DNA from: Epiperipatus broadwayi
Taxonomy: Eukaryota > Onychophora > Udeonychophora > Euonychophora > Peripatidae
DNA length: 64,000 nucleotides
Assembly: GCA_028023455.1 (NCBI GenBank)
Contig: JAQFVV010012398.1
Coordinates: forward strand, 9,820,682-9,884,681
Reading direction: 5' to 3'
Part shown: piece after piece, positions 34,382 to 48,493 of the stretch
How positions within the stretch are numbered: the stretch's first letter is position 1
How the letters are laid out: each line of letters begins with the position of its first letter
Notes under the pieces: generated by a model
What the model saw: only the letters and a program-made list of their open reading frames with translations
Told to the model about the DNA's origin: nothing
The model's database searches: none
Made by a program: the position numbers and the translations under genes

Positions 34382-37300
34382 TGCCCAAATCTCTCGTATG
34401 ACTATTTAGGTTAAGTTAAATTATTTCAAATTCAGTGAAAGACTTTATTGGTATTATTAATTAATTCCCTTTTATTTAAAGTTGCCTTGAATGATACTAA
34501 ATATCTGATTATTAATCTATTAAGGAATAGCCTGCCCCGCTCTTTAAGTAATATATTTTGTAATAATCATTGGCTAATTATTTAAATATTATCAATTTCC
34601 AAGTCTCTTTGCTCACCCTGATCTCATTGCTGGGCCTGGAGTAAATTAAAGCTTGCTAGTATCCTCAAAAGCGTTGTCCATATAGTCAGAGGTCCTGGAG
34701 CATGAGCAAATAAGTTAGCATTTAGTACTATTCCAGACCTGTGTATCTCACACATTGCTAGATTGCTATAGTTTGCTTGGATTCTAGGTCTTGTTGAATG
34801 ACACACGATTTTCACCGGTACATTATTGATTCATTCAAGTTTGAACTATTTTCAAAATCTATTAATATTTTTAATTAATTTGCAACTTCTAATTTAAATT
34901 CAATTAAAATGGTTTTAAAGATTAGAAATATAGACTATTATTACTGTATTTCTTAATAGTCTTTATCTTTTTATATTTGCACTGAAAGATATTTTGCATC
35001 CCATTAATCAATAAACATTTCCAGTACTAAACCTAGTAAAAATATTACAATCTTTAAATGTAATAAACTAAAGATTAGTCTTTCAAACTAACAAACATGC
35101 GCTTTTTACGAATTTTAATAATAATAAATGAATACTTTCATTTCCAATACAAGATAAAGTCTTTGCGAATGAATAAAATGAATCCACTTATTCATTCAAC
35201 CCTGTTAAACAAAATAAAATCCAACTTTGTTGGATCTTAATTTGGATACTTATTTGTCCATTTTATTTTAGCATTTTCTCAAAAAATAAAAAAAAATTAT
35301 AATATAGTTTTCCTAGGAATTCCACAAATCTGTCTTTTTTCTCACTTTTGACACCATAACTAAATTTACTCACAACATTTTCATCTTTCACCAGTTTATT
35401 AAATCAAGCATTAAAATCTCAATGATGATAATTTTAAAATGTCTTTCTTCTTTATACCAAAAAAAAAAAAATTGTTAGGACATGAATCTGAATTTTTTGC
35501 ATTTAGTATCTCCCATTAAAGTGGAAAACTAATCAATCTGTATGATATAATATCAATTTCTATAATATTGTTTTTCATTTTTTATTTACAATAAATCTTA
35601 TTCCACTTATGCTTCCAATATTTATGCCTTTATAGTAAAGTATCTATTCAATTTTAAATCAACTACCAACTGTCTCTTCACCTTTTCTTTTAATTTCATA
35701 AAGCCCAACAATGTCCCATTTAACATTAAATGGTCCTTATTCCAATTCATATAGTGTTCCATCATATGAAAATGAACTGTAATTGAAGATACCTAAAAAA
35801 AAAAAGTTGTCATCAGATGGCATCCTAGTTCTACTATAAGCACCATCTGTGTTCATCTTCCAACTGCTGCCCTAGTTGGAAACTTCACAGTCTCCTGATA
35901 ATAAGAGTCATAATTTAGTTTTTCCTGTTATTATTATACATAACTTTAAAAAAAGAAGAAGAGAGAATTCACATACATATTCATCTTGCATTCAAGAACA
36001 CTTCTCGATCTTAAACTTAGAGGTAAAAAGTTAGTAAACTCATCATATTTGTGGTTGTATATTGGAGAGCAGCCCATTCACATGTGCTTATAATATAATC
36101 ATTTAGTAATATCATATGTAATGATAAGAACTTTTATGAAGAAATCATTAGGAATTTGCCCCACACATTTTTAAGGCTTCAAATAGAAATCTACGTGTAC
36201 TTTTCAGTTAGCAGAAAACTCCTTTCTGCAGCCTTGACTTTATAGTTAAATAAAAGACTTTGGCTAAGAAAAACAAAATCTTATGAATAAATTAACTGAA
36301 AATAGACATAGTATATTATTATTATAGATGCATTAAAAAGATGAGGGAAGATATGTAGTTTGCATGAAAAAAAAAACAGGAAAACACAAAAAAATTTCTA
36401 AGTTGGATTTAAATGCTTTGTGGTTCAATAATACTATATCTCATCACATCATGTCTATAACTTGGATTTTAATCTAGGCACAATAAACCTGAAATTTTTT
36501 CCAACAAGCTGAATATTTTTCTTTCAGGTAATCACCCCATAGCAAACCCAATTAACCATCTGATATATCAGTATTTATTTATCTAAAGAGTAAAACAAGA
36601 AAGAAAAATACTCAAATTCTACAATCTGGAATTGGTACAGCATGAAAAGAAGTCTTGATTTCTACATTATCCCTGTATTAAGGGGACTATTATAGACACC
36701 TTTGCCCTCTAGTAAGCTAATTAAAAGCTATTTTATTTTTTAATAAATTTATAACTCAAAATATGGTCAGCAAGTTTCCTTTTAATAGTGATGATTTCAC
36801 TAAAGAAAAAACATATTTCAATGATATGAATATTTTTTCAGATCAAATAATCATAATCTAGAGATAGTTGACTAAATTGCTATTTAAGAATTTGAATAGA
36901 CATACTTTTAATAGTTATTTACATTTTATTTGAAAGGTAGTTGGTATTTAGAAAAGCTATAAGCATAAGAAAAAAATTGAAGTGATGAATATTATTGTTC
37001 AGATATCTCTAATAAAGGATCTACAAAGTCATTTGCAAAAGTGAATTGAGTTACTTTTTTAGATATGTTGTAACATTTACCCACTTTGGTATTTGTTTTT
37101 AACTTTTTTTTATTCCTGTATAATGTCAAACACTTGTCTTTATCTAAACTAAATTTCACGATTATACTTTCTTCCTGAGAGTGAATTTACATGGTGACGT
37201 GTACCTTATTGGTGGCCCTTCCTGTATGAAATTTTCCCATAATTTTGAGTCATTCACTCCTCTGATGAAGTTTTCCCGAATCCTGGGTCATTCAAAAAGG

Positions 37301-39433
37301 GTTAGAGAAGGAGCTGACCGCAAAACACATATATAAAGGAATTGCAATAATTTAAACCTTCCCAGCTTTAACTTTATTTCTAAGTAAATCTCCATGTTTA
37401 TATGGACAATGTCCCTCTTTTTTTTTGGCCATTGCCAAGTGCCAATCTTGTTAGTTAACAAGAATCATAGGATCTATTAAATGTTTGTCTAACTCAGCAA
37501 TTTAACTCGATGCTCGTCTTAATACTCAGGGTGTGGTAGCGCATTGCACCGAAGAAGAAACAAAGAGTGAACTAACTTTTAAATCAAATCTTTTCTATAA
37601 ATTCCTATTTAATTCCCACTAAAATCTAAAATAAACCTTTTAAAATCCCCCATGCACTTTTCTACCTAAGCTGTTTTGCTTTAATCTATTATTGGAGGCA
37701 CACCAGCACGCAAATGTATCTGATTTTGAAATACATAAGAAATTACATAATGTGTCTTGAAACAAATTAATAGTTTAATTTAAGATTTATTAATATTTTA
37801 TTGTAAGAAAATAACGAAATGGCATAATCATGTATATGATAAATATTTTAATAAATTACAATTAAAAAAGGAAAAAAAAGCAAACCAAATAATACAGGCA
37901 CACCATTAGATTATCACACAATTTGATTTTGATTATATTTAAAAATTTGGAATGATATAAAACGTGTATATTTACCGATATTAAAGATTGTACAGAACCC
38001 ATGTATATGTTTCTGAGTGCACTCATGATTTAATTCTGGGATTAGCATAGGCAAAACATGGCATCCATCTCTTCTGTTTAGTATTGCAACCATTTAGTCC
38101 ATCTGAAAATAGCATATTTATTTTGCTGTTCATTTTCTTCTTTCCTTTGAATACATTCAGGAATGGTGGAATATCTGCACTAGATCCAAATAGTTGTGGT
38201 TCCTAAGGGTAAGTGGTGATGTTGAAGTGGTATATATATTCCAATGGTTTATGTGGCATAGATGATAGAGAGAGAGCTGGAGTCCAAACATAGAACCTGG
38301 CATGATAGCGACTTTACCCCAAGTGATCCATGGGGTTTCCTTTATGTTTTATTTTCAGTTTGCACATAATCTGTCCAGCAATGAAGGCAGTAATCACAGT
38401 TTATTGCCGATCTTTTCTGCTTTGTGGCCAATTTATTAAATTTCTCTCTTTATATCTTCTTCGATGTATTCTATAACACCTTGCTTTCTTCCCCGTCAGC
38501 TCAACAATGACTCAACTATATATTTTTTTATAATTTATTTATCCAAGTTTCCTTTCCCCTTATCTCTGGTATTTTTCTGTTTTCAAAAAATATATTTTTA
38601 CAAAAATGCCAACAAAAAAAAAAAAAACACTTAGCAACCTCGACTTTTAATTATCTTATCTTTTTTAACTCTTGGAACTTTTTTTTTTAAATGCACTTTT
38701 TTCGTTTACTTTAACTAGACAAAAGAAGTCAAAAAGAATTTGATCCTTAATGGACATTCGACATTCATTAATTTTAAAAACTATTCCCACAAAATCCAAA
38801 TATTTACAATACATCAATCCATTTAATTAAAAAAAAAAAAGAGATAGCCATCAAGTGGTTAGATCTGTTTCTTGAACAATAAGAAGTACGTTTTACTAAA
38901 TAATTCGGGAAATAATAACTGTAAAAGAAATTTTTTCTTTTACATGCTTTAAAATCTTTTATTTTTACCTCTTTTCCTTTCTCTTCCAAAAAACAACAAC
39001 ATTCACATATATACATATATGCCAATTAAAATATTTACCCATACCCATCATTCTTTATCATTCCAGCAAATACACGTGTGCTTGTCTGTGTGACTTTTCC
39101 AATAATAATTATAAAATAAATATTAATGATAATAATAAAATTATTATCTAAAATCTACCCTTTTTCTCCATTTGTAACAGGGTTTGAACTCAGTTCCTGT
39201 TACAATGTCAAAAAGAAAAAATATAAATAGTTAAAAAATATGTTTATTACAAATTTCTACATAGATACAAAGAGCACTATGTGAAAAAAAGGTTCATTAT
39301 ATTAGATTTACTGATAAAATGGCATGATGAGATGTTTTAAAAAAAAAACAATATGAAAAATTGATAGAGCTTGTAAAAAGTCTCAAGATAAATTATGATT
39401 AGATGCACATAAAACTAAGTGATGAAAATAAAA
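34382..39433. other. no gene recognised
   Basis: Five kilobases of AT-rich DNA. A 63-codon minus-strand frame at 34,624-34,815 has no recognisable domain. Around 35,700-35,930 and 37,170-37,560 the base composition is less skewed and may be repeat remains, but I can assign neither. Poly-A tracts occur at 35,459-35,471, 38,619-38,629 and elsewhere. Confidence 0.5.
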
Positions 39434-39887
39434 GGTACTTGGGTATTAACTAAGTTATGATGTACTACACAACCCACCGGTAGATATGATCGACGATGAA
39501 CCAAAGCAATGGCATGGCAACTGAAACATTGGCATGACTAATCAATAGGAGTGGTGAAGGTGGGTTAATGGTCACCTTCAAGATTTTGGAATACTGTGGT
39601 GAATTATGGTAAATATCTGTCCTTTTACCTACTGTCATCTTTCAAGCAAGAGGTGTTTTTTTTATTGTGTGTCATCCACCATTTTTTACATTTTATGAAA
39701 TTTTAATCTGTTGTTTGTTAATTTTACATTTTGATTGTGGAATTATTGCTAACTAATTACTATTTATTGCTGATTTTATTACTATGTTTTTATTACTAAT
39801 TTTTCACATTTCATTACTAATTTTTCCAAATTTCATTACTATCAGAATCTATTACTAATCAACAAATTTATTACTAATCAACAAAAA

Positions 39888-40433
39888 ATGTCAGTCATTA
39901 AATTATGGGACTTACTATCTTCTGAAGTGGAAGCAATTGAGTTCTTACAAATGTATGGAATCATCCCGAATGGGAAATGTTGTGTTAACGGCCATGAAAT
40001 GCCTATATCCATTAATAAGTATGAGAAGCAATGTTGATGTAATTTTAAGACTGTTTTAAAAGAATCGCTATCAGAAAAGGGACTTGGTTCGAAGGATCCA
40101 GAATCAGTTTCGTTACTGCGGTCAGATTTATATACAGTTGGTCTAGAGAATTGACATTGATAAGGTTATAAAAACGAAGAATTAAAGGAGGCCAGATACG
40201 ATCACCTTCAAGTTAATCACACCTACAATTTTGTGGACCCATCAACTGGAGTCCACACTCAAAATATAGAAAGGTTGTGGGGGTTAGTAAAATGGTAGAA
40301 CAAAAAGCACAGAGGAACAGCTAGACAACACCTGGATTCCTATTTAACTGAATTCATGTGGAGGTGATGTTTCAAAGATGACCCTTTTACTGCTATTTTG
40401 CAACATATCCGCGAATTCAGTCCACTTTTATTT
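39888..40433 (+). pseudogene. Merlin (IS1016-like) transposase, broken
   Basis: ATG at 39,888 opens MSVIKLWDLLSSEVEAIEFL and a zinc-ribbon-like CCVNGHEM ... QC segment with a TGA where Trp would stand. The middle, with the first catalytic acidic residues, is missing or unrecognisable. From about 40,210 the conserved C-terminus returns: NHTYNFVDPSTGVHTQNIE (catalytic-region end), LW..VK, then RGTARQHLDSYLTEFMWR and FTAIL. Several stops interrupt it. The exon ends at a good splice donor (GTAAGT at 40,434), and a TTTCAG acceptor lies at about 40,488, so the original gene probably had an intron. Confidence 0.85.
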
Positions 40434-40487
40434 GTAAGTACAATTTATTTAATATACTTTTTTTTTGTTTTTACTTTTGTAATTTTC

Positions 40488-41100
40488 TTTCAGAAATGGT
40501 ATGAGGAAAATTGCTTGTCAGGCTGCCATTTTTCCTTTTTCAGTATCGCAGTATCTCAGAAAGGCAGTTGTTTGTAGTTAAAATTTAGAGAAAAATTTTT
40601 CATTTTTTCCCCCTAATTCCTAATTTTCCATAACATTTCACTTGAGTAAATTATCGGTTATTTTTTATTTGTTGATTACTTAAATATGGTTTATAATTAT
40701 ATTCTGAAAACAGTACGGGAAAAATTGGTTGTAAAATCGGCCATTTTACCTTTCTGAGTATCGCAGCATTTATGAAAGGCAATTATTTGTAGTAAATATT
40801 TGAGAACAATTTTTCTCCATTTTTTTATTAAATGTCATCAATTTGGGTTTGTTAAATACCATCCAAAAAAAAAGACTTTTTACCTATTATTTCTTTTCTT
40901 TGTCGATTACTTAAATATGGTTTATAATTATATTCTGGAAACAGTACGGGAACAAAATTGGTTGTAAAATCGGCCATTTTACCTTTTTGAGTATCGCAGC
41001 ATTTATGAAAGGCAGTTATTACTAGTAAATATTTGTGAACAATTTTTTTCATTTTTTTTTATTAAATGTAATCAATTTGGGTTTAGCTATTATTATTTCT
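40488..41100 (+). repeat. tandem ~220-bp repeats inside Merlin element
   Basis: Successive units share GAGTATCGCAG, GAAAGGCA, GATTACTTAAATATGGTTTA and AACAGTACGGGAA blocks, starting at about 40,490, 40,705 and 40,940. Degenerate extra pieces continue to about 41,330. Non-coding. Confidence 0.75.
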
Positions 41101-41442
41101 TTTGTTTGATTATTAAAATATTGTTAAAAATTGTACTGATTTTTGATATTTACATTTTCATAATTATTATTACCATAGCTATTATTTCTTTGGTTTGTCG
41201 ATTACTTAAATATTGTTTACCATAATTTTTCATTTTCTCGTATTAAATTATTACTTAGCATTGCATTTTCTTGCTTTCAGGGCCAAATGATTATTAAAAT
41301 ATCGTTAATAATTGTAATGATTTTTGATTCTTTATATTTACATTTTCATAATTTTTTTTACTATAATCAATTATTAGTTATTATTCTATTTCTTTGTTTC
41401 AGGGTTTGGCCAACATGGCAGACATCGATGTCTCCTTCTTTG

Positions 41443-41648
41443 CTATTAACTATGCTATGATGTACTACCCCGAAGCATACTATTCTAATCTTGCAATCTT
41501 CAAGGTGACTTCTCCACGTGATCTGTGGGCAAACTTTATCGATTAAGTTTGCTTGCAAACCACTAGGAGACGTTATCTTAAAGATCGTAATATTAGAATA
41601 GTATGCCTTCAGTGTAATACATCATAGCTTAGTTAATACTCAAGTACC
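41443..41648. repeat. foldback 3' end of Merlin element
   Basis: The last 206 bp form a palindrome: TATTAACTATGCTATGATGT and the adjoining ~40 bp at 41,443 pair with the right terminal repeat and its inner flank (including GCATACTATTCTAAT and its complement). This is a second, internal copy of a terminus lacking its outer ten bases. Confidence 0.8.
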
Positions 41649-41656
41649 AAATAAAA

Positions 41657-44600
41657 TATAAAAATATTAAGAGAAGTACAGGAAAAAAAACTGTAAACAT
41701 TTTTAAAAATTAGCAATAACAAATAGTAAAAAAATTAAGAGTAAAGACTAAATAGAAAGTTGTAGCATTAAAAACAAATAAGAAAATTGCGTTGAGTAAA
41801 AAGACAGATTATTCTGTAACCAGTGAAATTTAATCTAAGAAAAAGGATTTTGTTTGGGGTGTAGTCTTATATAGAACAGGTACATGAACAATTAGAAAAA
41901 ATGAGGAGATTAAATGCTTTAGAGACTGGATTTGGTAAATATACTGGAAAATAAGTTTAACAATGAAAGGAAAAAAGATTATTGTTTTTCTTTTTTAAAA
42001 AAAAAATATCAAGAAAAGAAAATGATTTGAGTACATATGTAGTCATGCTGGAAGAAAGTATAGAAAAAAATATACTACTAATAATAATAGTTCAGCAGAA
42101 TGCAGTCCATTTGTCAAAAAAACATGTTAACAAGCTCTAGAATTTCATGCTCCAAAAGTACTCTAAACCTAGGCCTGGTATGTAAAAACCTTACCCTGAT
42201 ATACTTTTTTTCAATTTCTAATGAATTGATAACTAATAATTTTGTGTTACATTTTTCATTCAAGATAATGTGAAAATGGAATAAAACAAGATAGAGAAGA
42301 ATATAGGAAGAACTTAGGATGGGGAATGGCAAGGAAGGTAAGGTGGCTAACAGGTTTCTCTGGGCATAGTGGCTGAGAGATTCCTGACTCTAAGAAAGGA
42401 AAAGCCATAGTGAATCACATCACATTGAGGTGATTTGATATTTATTTCAGATAGTTGTATGCAATTAAAATATTTTCATATATATCTGTGTTTTGAAGTT
42501 TCAAAGATTAAAAATGACTAATGTTTAGTCTGTCTTTGAGTAAGTATAAAATACATGTTTGCTTAGAACCAGTTTAAAGAATCATTGTGGATGTAAATTT
42601 CATGCTCTTTGTTTGCATATTTAATATCATTGCAACTTATAATTCAAAGATACCTTTTTGAATTAGTTGTTTTGAGATGCAAGCTATTATACATTTATTC
42701 ACAGAGACACAGCTAAAAATTTCTTTTCATTTGAGGTGGTATACACTGAAAATATTTTCATATATATTGTAACAAAATAAAAATGAGGGTATGTTCTTCT
42801 ATTAATGCCCCACAGATTTGGCAGCCATTTATAACAGAATAAAAAGTTGCCCTACAGGTTTGGACAGCATTTTATAATAAAAATGAAAAGATAATGAAAT
42901 AACCTTTATTTTTACCTATAGTGAGGTTGCCATTTATAAAAGATCAGATAAGACAAGGCCATGATAGGGTAATCCTGTTTAATTACACCCTGAAAATTGC
43001 TGCCCTATTAGTAACAATAGATATGCATGTCTGATAACCTATGTTATAGCCTTAATGATTTAGGCAGCTTTTGTAATAGATCAAAAATATGCAATGAGAA
43101 ATAATAACTCTAATATAGTCTAAAAAATATACAGATCAGTCATTGGTGGTCTTATGCAATAGAATAGAAATGAATCCTAAAGTTGAATATCATTTATAAC
43201 TGTCATATCATTCATAATAGAATGAACATAATAAACTAAGGTGAATGAATACCAATCAATAAATAATTATTCAGTACTTAAAAATAATCCTTTATCCAAT
43301 CACATATCCAACTGTTACCTATACTAAAAGAAAGCAGTGATGATAAATTCAAACAGCATTTAGAATAAACACAAAACAAACAAAATCATCATTTCAAATA
43401 CCCTAAATACAAACACTATTTAAAATAGATTAAAATAAAGCAATTAAACCAAATATAACTGTCACAAAATAACAATATATGCTTAAGATGCATTTCACTT
43501 ATAATCAAATGAAAATAATAATAAATCATTCAACAACTGAATTCATGTACCTGATGAATCAAACATAGCTTATAATAATATAAACTTGTGCTAAAATTTA
43601 ATGATGTCCATCTCTAAATAAAATAATTCATGAATGATTGAGATAACAGTTTTAGGATGTCCCACAAATTTACAATATTCATAATATCTAAATAAATATA
43701 CAACCCAATAATTAATTTTAAACCCTAGTTTAATAAAATAAAAAATAATACTAACTCAGCCATGCTATACTCATATATTAATTCATTATTACTAATCATG
43801 CTATTTATAACAAGATAAAATACTTAATAATGATATAATATCAATAAACTTATAAGATAATCTTGAATCTATAATATCCAATCATACCAGTATAAAAAAG
43901 AAACAACAGATTTCTATTGGATATTTACTTAAATACAATTAACTAAAAAATATCAATTTCTTTAAATTTCTTAACTCAATTATTAAAACTATATAATATA
44001 ACAATCAAAACATATAAAAAGAATTATTTGTATTTATTATAATCAAATATGAATATTAATATGTAATTGCTTTAATATTTAATTGGATTTATGATTCTTA
44101 TCAACTATATTTTAAGTATAGTTAAAGCAAATCATTCTGACTGGTAACAGAACAAAATATACAACAATCAGCTTCATAACTGAATAAGAATGAGATCTTA
44201 TTGACCAACCATGAACTCAATACAATACCTATTTGATCAATAATAATTTAGATAAAACATGCAAATATTTGATTGTGATTACTATATAAAGTTTATATCC
44301 AATCCGATAATTACTATTGAATTAAATACAATATATATATATATAATCATACTAACTTATTAGTTCTGGGATTTGATTTCTGGTTTATGTGATATAGTTA
44401 TTTCAAATAAATTTTACGATATAAACAGTTTATCTCGTCTCACTCGAATATTATTAATCAGTGAATCTATTTTGCAGAACTGAACAATAAACAGACAAGT
44501 TTTTTTTTAATTTTAATTAAATTAATATATATGATGAATAGATCATAAACAATCGATATGAACACCTACGATCTAATTACATGTACAATAAATCATCAAT

Positions 44601-45059
44601 TGACCTTAATTTCATATTTAAATATGAGATTGCCTATCACTCTCAACTACTTAATACCAAATTCAAAACACATATGTCTATATAACAAATATGTTGCAGA
44701 ACGTTTATACTTTCCAAGGTACAAGAGAATTTAATATGTATTTAAATAATTAATAATAATAATAAATAATTAATAATATATATATATAAAGAAAGATGAA
44801 TCTAGTTATTTATTAAAATGAATTTAAGGGCGCAAAATAAAGTGAATACTTTTTGTGATAAAATCTTTTTTTTTTTTAAGTTTTAATGCAAGTGTTATAC
44901 CTGAAGTTAATTTAAAATCAATAAAAAAATGAATATATTTTAAATATTAAAATAATAATTACTATGCCAGAAGATGTAAGCTTAAACTTAGGAAAAAGTA
45001 ATTATTTGATATTAAATTTATATATTATTCATCAATAAATATTATACATTTTTAAATAG

Positions 45060-45060
<1 letters not shown>
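41657..45060. other. no gene recognised
   Basis: AT-rich spacer of 3.4 kb. I see scattered TA runs (for example 44,328-44,344 and 44,779-44,788), but no domain-bearing frames, RNA genes or clear repeats. Confidence 0.5.

Positions 45061-45093
<33 letters not shown>
45061..45093. repeat. CA/TA microsatellite
   Basis: Compound CA then TA repeat directly adjoining the left LTR. A TA run also adjoins the right LTR at 61,901, so the LTR element seems to have inserted into a TA microsatellite. Confidence 0.85.
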
Positions 45094-47358
45094 TATACCA
45101 GTTAACCTTTACTCCATTAATATGAGCATGCGCATAAAACGAACATGAGGGAAAATATGGCGACATGCCGGAGTAAGAAGAAATTCAAAACTTTACCATA
45201 ACAGTGTTACGGACACAGAAGATACTTATGGAAATGTTGACTTTTACATACCTTTGGGGGATGACTCTAAATCAACCCCTTGCACCACTCCCAGAAGGAA
45301 ATTTAAATCTCCTCCTGAAAGGATATGCAAGTTCAAATGATATTAGGGAATGTGTGCCAATAAATAATTATTCATAAAAAAATAAATAAGTATCCTCGTG
45401 AAAATAAAGATTTAAGACCCGGTAAGATGATTTCCCATTTGCTAGCTCAGCGTACTCTTTCCTCAGTTAAAGAATGGGGATCAGAAAACTCGCATAATGA
45501 ATTAATAATATAGTTAGAGAAAGTAAATGACAAAGAGAATAAAAAAAATTATGGCAGTAGTCGCTTTAGAATTATAATATAAATATTTTATTAACCCATT
45601 ACCCCATACCATTTATAATATGAATACATTCCCAGATCGATTAAATATACGAAACAAATATTACACTACATAAATCATATTAATAAAACAAAACTATAAT
45701 CATAAAGAAATACTTAATAAAGCAATAATTAGATTAAATAAAGGAAAATTTCTTTCTTGATAAGAAAAATTGATTAAATAACTAATACGTGAGATAGTGA
45801 TCTGTGGATTATAAACTCACACATGGGCATTAAGCAAACAAGGAAAAATTAACAAGTTACATGAAAGATGTGTTTGTGTACGTATGTACATAAATATATA
45901 TTTATGAAATGGGTATTAAATTTAAAATAAAATAAACCCCAAAAAATAGAGTACCCAATAGTCTATAAGCTTCATTCTTGTATGGGTTTTGAGTGGGCTA
46001 TACGTTCATCTACTGTGGCAAGGGCTGGACTTGACTGCATTATAAGTTCATAGAATTGATCATCATCACCTTGGTGCTTGAATCTCAGGGTTTACATTCT
46101 TGTGAGACAGTGGCAGAGGAGCTGGATGGACGCGCTGAAGTCGGCTTCTATTCCATGACCATTTTATCTGCAAGCGAATGCTTGATTTGCATCTTTAAGT
46201 TGGAGAACGGATATTCAACAGGATATTAAACAATATCAATCATCCTTTATTGGTTTAAGGATCCTAGGTTAACTGCAGGCTTTGATGGCATGTTGTAGTT
46301 ATGCTTCCATCAGAATCAACTGACTGGTTAACTGCTAGGTTATTTCAATGCTGGCAAGGTATTAGAATCAGCATGATTAAAACAGTTGCATGACTTCGCG
46401 TGTTTCAGAATAGCATTAGCTTCCCAATAAGATTTGCAAACGTGAACTGCTCTCTTTGACAAGAAAAAGTTAGACTGCTCTCTTAGAAAAGCTAAGGTGA
46501 ACTGCCTTCTTTGAAAATCAAAAGTCAACTGCCCTCTCACAATTTCAGAACAGATATCCCACCTCCATACACAAAAATTAATTAAATCTCATTGAATTGG
46601 TTTTACTAATTGTTTTAAGAATTTGATTTCCAATTAGCTTTTTCTAATTTTTTTATATCTCCATTCAGATCACAATTAAGAAATGATAACATCTTTTTAC
46701 TCTTGATTAATTACATTATCAGAATCGAAGTTTTTTCTGTTTTAACAAACAATTGTTTCATATAACTTGAACATTCCTCTCTCCACGCATTATCGCAAGT
46801 CTAATTAAACTCTTTTGTCCTGTTAAAATTATTTTAGCATGGACAGGAAGCCAGAATGCCTTTAGGCTTTTCTTAAATTTAAGACAATGACTTGCTCAAA
46901 TGCAACTGAAGAGAAAAATGACCATTAAAACTTCGATTTTGAAATTATTCTTAAATATTTTTAATTAACAGTAATATTTAAAATTTTCCTTTTTACATTT
47001 TGTAAACACTCAAAAATATAAATAGAGAATAACAATTTGTTAATTAAACGCTGTTTCTTCAACAAACAAAATATTTAAAATTATAAATACATTTTGGAGT
47101 TATCTTTTTCTTTTTAAAAAAAATAAAAACAAAAATCAAAATTGCAAATACATATTTCTACGCCTTTAAACATCAGCTTTAAACATATGTGTGTGTGAGT
47201 TTATACTATAGCCACAGTTCTCTCTCTTAATTTATAACAAAGTTTAATTATATAAATAGTATACCCACCCCCCATTTAATGGCTTTTTATGTATTTTCGA
47301 CCATTAATTTATCTGACCTTATCTTGTGCTTGGTCACATCAAACGTGCCTGGCACAAT
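45094..47358 (-). repeat. 3' LTR (2.27 kb)
   Basis: Direct repeat of 59,625-61,900 at constant offset (about 14.53 kb), beginning TATACCAGTTAACC and ending ...GGCACAAT on the + strand. By eye the two copies differ at a few percent of positions, so the insertion is not very recent. In element sense the LTR begins TGTGCCAGGC. The LTR contains a short minisatellite at about 46,444-46,535. Confidence 0.92.
46444..46535. repeat. ~28-bp minisatellite within LTR
   Basis: Four degenerate units each starting AACTGC(T/C)(C/T)TCTTTGA-like and separated by 26-30 bp. The same array is in the other LTR at about 60,998-61,090. Non-coding. Confidence 0.7.
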
Positions 47359-47443
47359 ACCCCCCTCTGACATGAGACATTTAAATGGAGTATATCATTT
47401 TAATGTCTTTATTATTAATCGTATCTTACAAAAACTTAAAATT

Positions 47444-48484
47444 TTATACTACAGGTTTCAAGGCTCTCGCATTGTAAGTGCCCTTGATCCCTTGCTCTGT
47501 CTTAATCCAGAAAGCATTATTTCCTTTGCATTCCACAATTTCGAATGGACCTTCATAAAGGTTACAGAATTTTTTAAACCGAAATTTCTCCGGTATACTT
47601 ACATGGGGAGTCCTTACCATCACTCTATCCCCTATTTTGAATTGATGCTTTACCCACCCTTCCATTTCTTTCTCATAGTGCTCATATGCTGCATTCGGGC
47701 ATAAGCTTCCTTTCTATCTGTTTCCATGTCCACAGTTTCACCTGTACCTTCGGGTAATTTTGTCTTAAACAACTTAGGGGCTAGTTTTCCGAAGTGAAGA
47801 TGTATTGGAGATAATCCTTTGGATTCACTAATGGACCAATTAATAAAGTCTAGTACTCAAGGTAACTGCATGACCCACCCTTCATGGTTGTCGGGTAGAG
47901 AAGTATGAAAGTCTCCCTAGCTCCCGCATAACCCGCTCGCAGGGGTTTGACTGAGCGTTGCGGATGGAGGTGAGTATATGTTTGATTCCCTATTTATTTG
48001 TCCACTGTTTCCATTCTTCTGATATGAAGGGTGTCCCATGATCTGATAGGATGGTCTGAGATTTCCTGATCTCTGAAATCGCAGTACTTTAATAGTTTCT
48101 CATGTAGTAGTCTTTGATAATGGATGAGCGGCCACAAATTTGGAGAAAAGGTCATACACCACCAACAAGTATCTTTTCTTATTGAAGGGTGGCAGAGGAC
48201 CATAAAAATCAATGGCCATTATCTCCTTTGAGTTTTGAGGTATAATCGACTCCATGGGGTTCACATAACTTTTGTTGGGTGGTTTTGCGCTCTGGCATAT
48301 TTCACACTTGTTCATCACATACATTACATCCCAGTGCATCCGTGGTCAACAAAACCAGTGCCTGAGGCAATATTCTGTTTTTGGAGTTCCGTAATACCCG
48401 TATAAGCAATGGATATATTGAAATGAGAAAGTGCCTCATCTTCAATGGTACCATGACCCTCCATTCATGCAGTATTTCCTCCAT
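47444..48484 (-). pseudogene. gypsy integrase (broken)
   Basis: Minus strand. The zinc finger (NKCEICQSAKP) and first catalytic aspartate block (MAIDFYGPLPPFNKK) are at 48,160-48,300. The second aspartate block near 48,050 reads approximately LSDHGTPF in a shifted frame. The C-terminal GPF module (LYEGPFEIVE) is at 47,444-47,665. Stops and frameshifts separate these parts. The integrase inserts element cDNA into chromosomes; this one is not functional. Confidence 0.85.
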
Positions 48485-48493
48485 CAGTGAGTA

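Larger units (their letters stand above)
39434..41648 (+). mobile_element. Merlin-type DNA transposon (defective)
   Basis: 2,215 bp bounded by the 8-bp direct repeat AAATAAAA (39,426-39,433 and 41,649-41,656), the target-duplication size of Merlin. The terminal inverted repeats start GGTACTTGGGTATTAACTAA at the left and are matched at the right end over about 35 bp with three differences. Inside are a broken transposase exon (39,888-40,433), three or so tandem ~220-bp repeats (40,490-41,100) and a 3' foldback region (41,443-41,648). Merlin elements are related to bacterial IS1016. This copy lacks most of the catalytic core and cannot move by itself. Confidence 0.9.

Noticed and set aside
47279-47704. 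141-codon plus-strand frame
   Set aside because: It is the antisense shadow of the gypsy integrase C-terminus and LTR edge.
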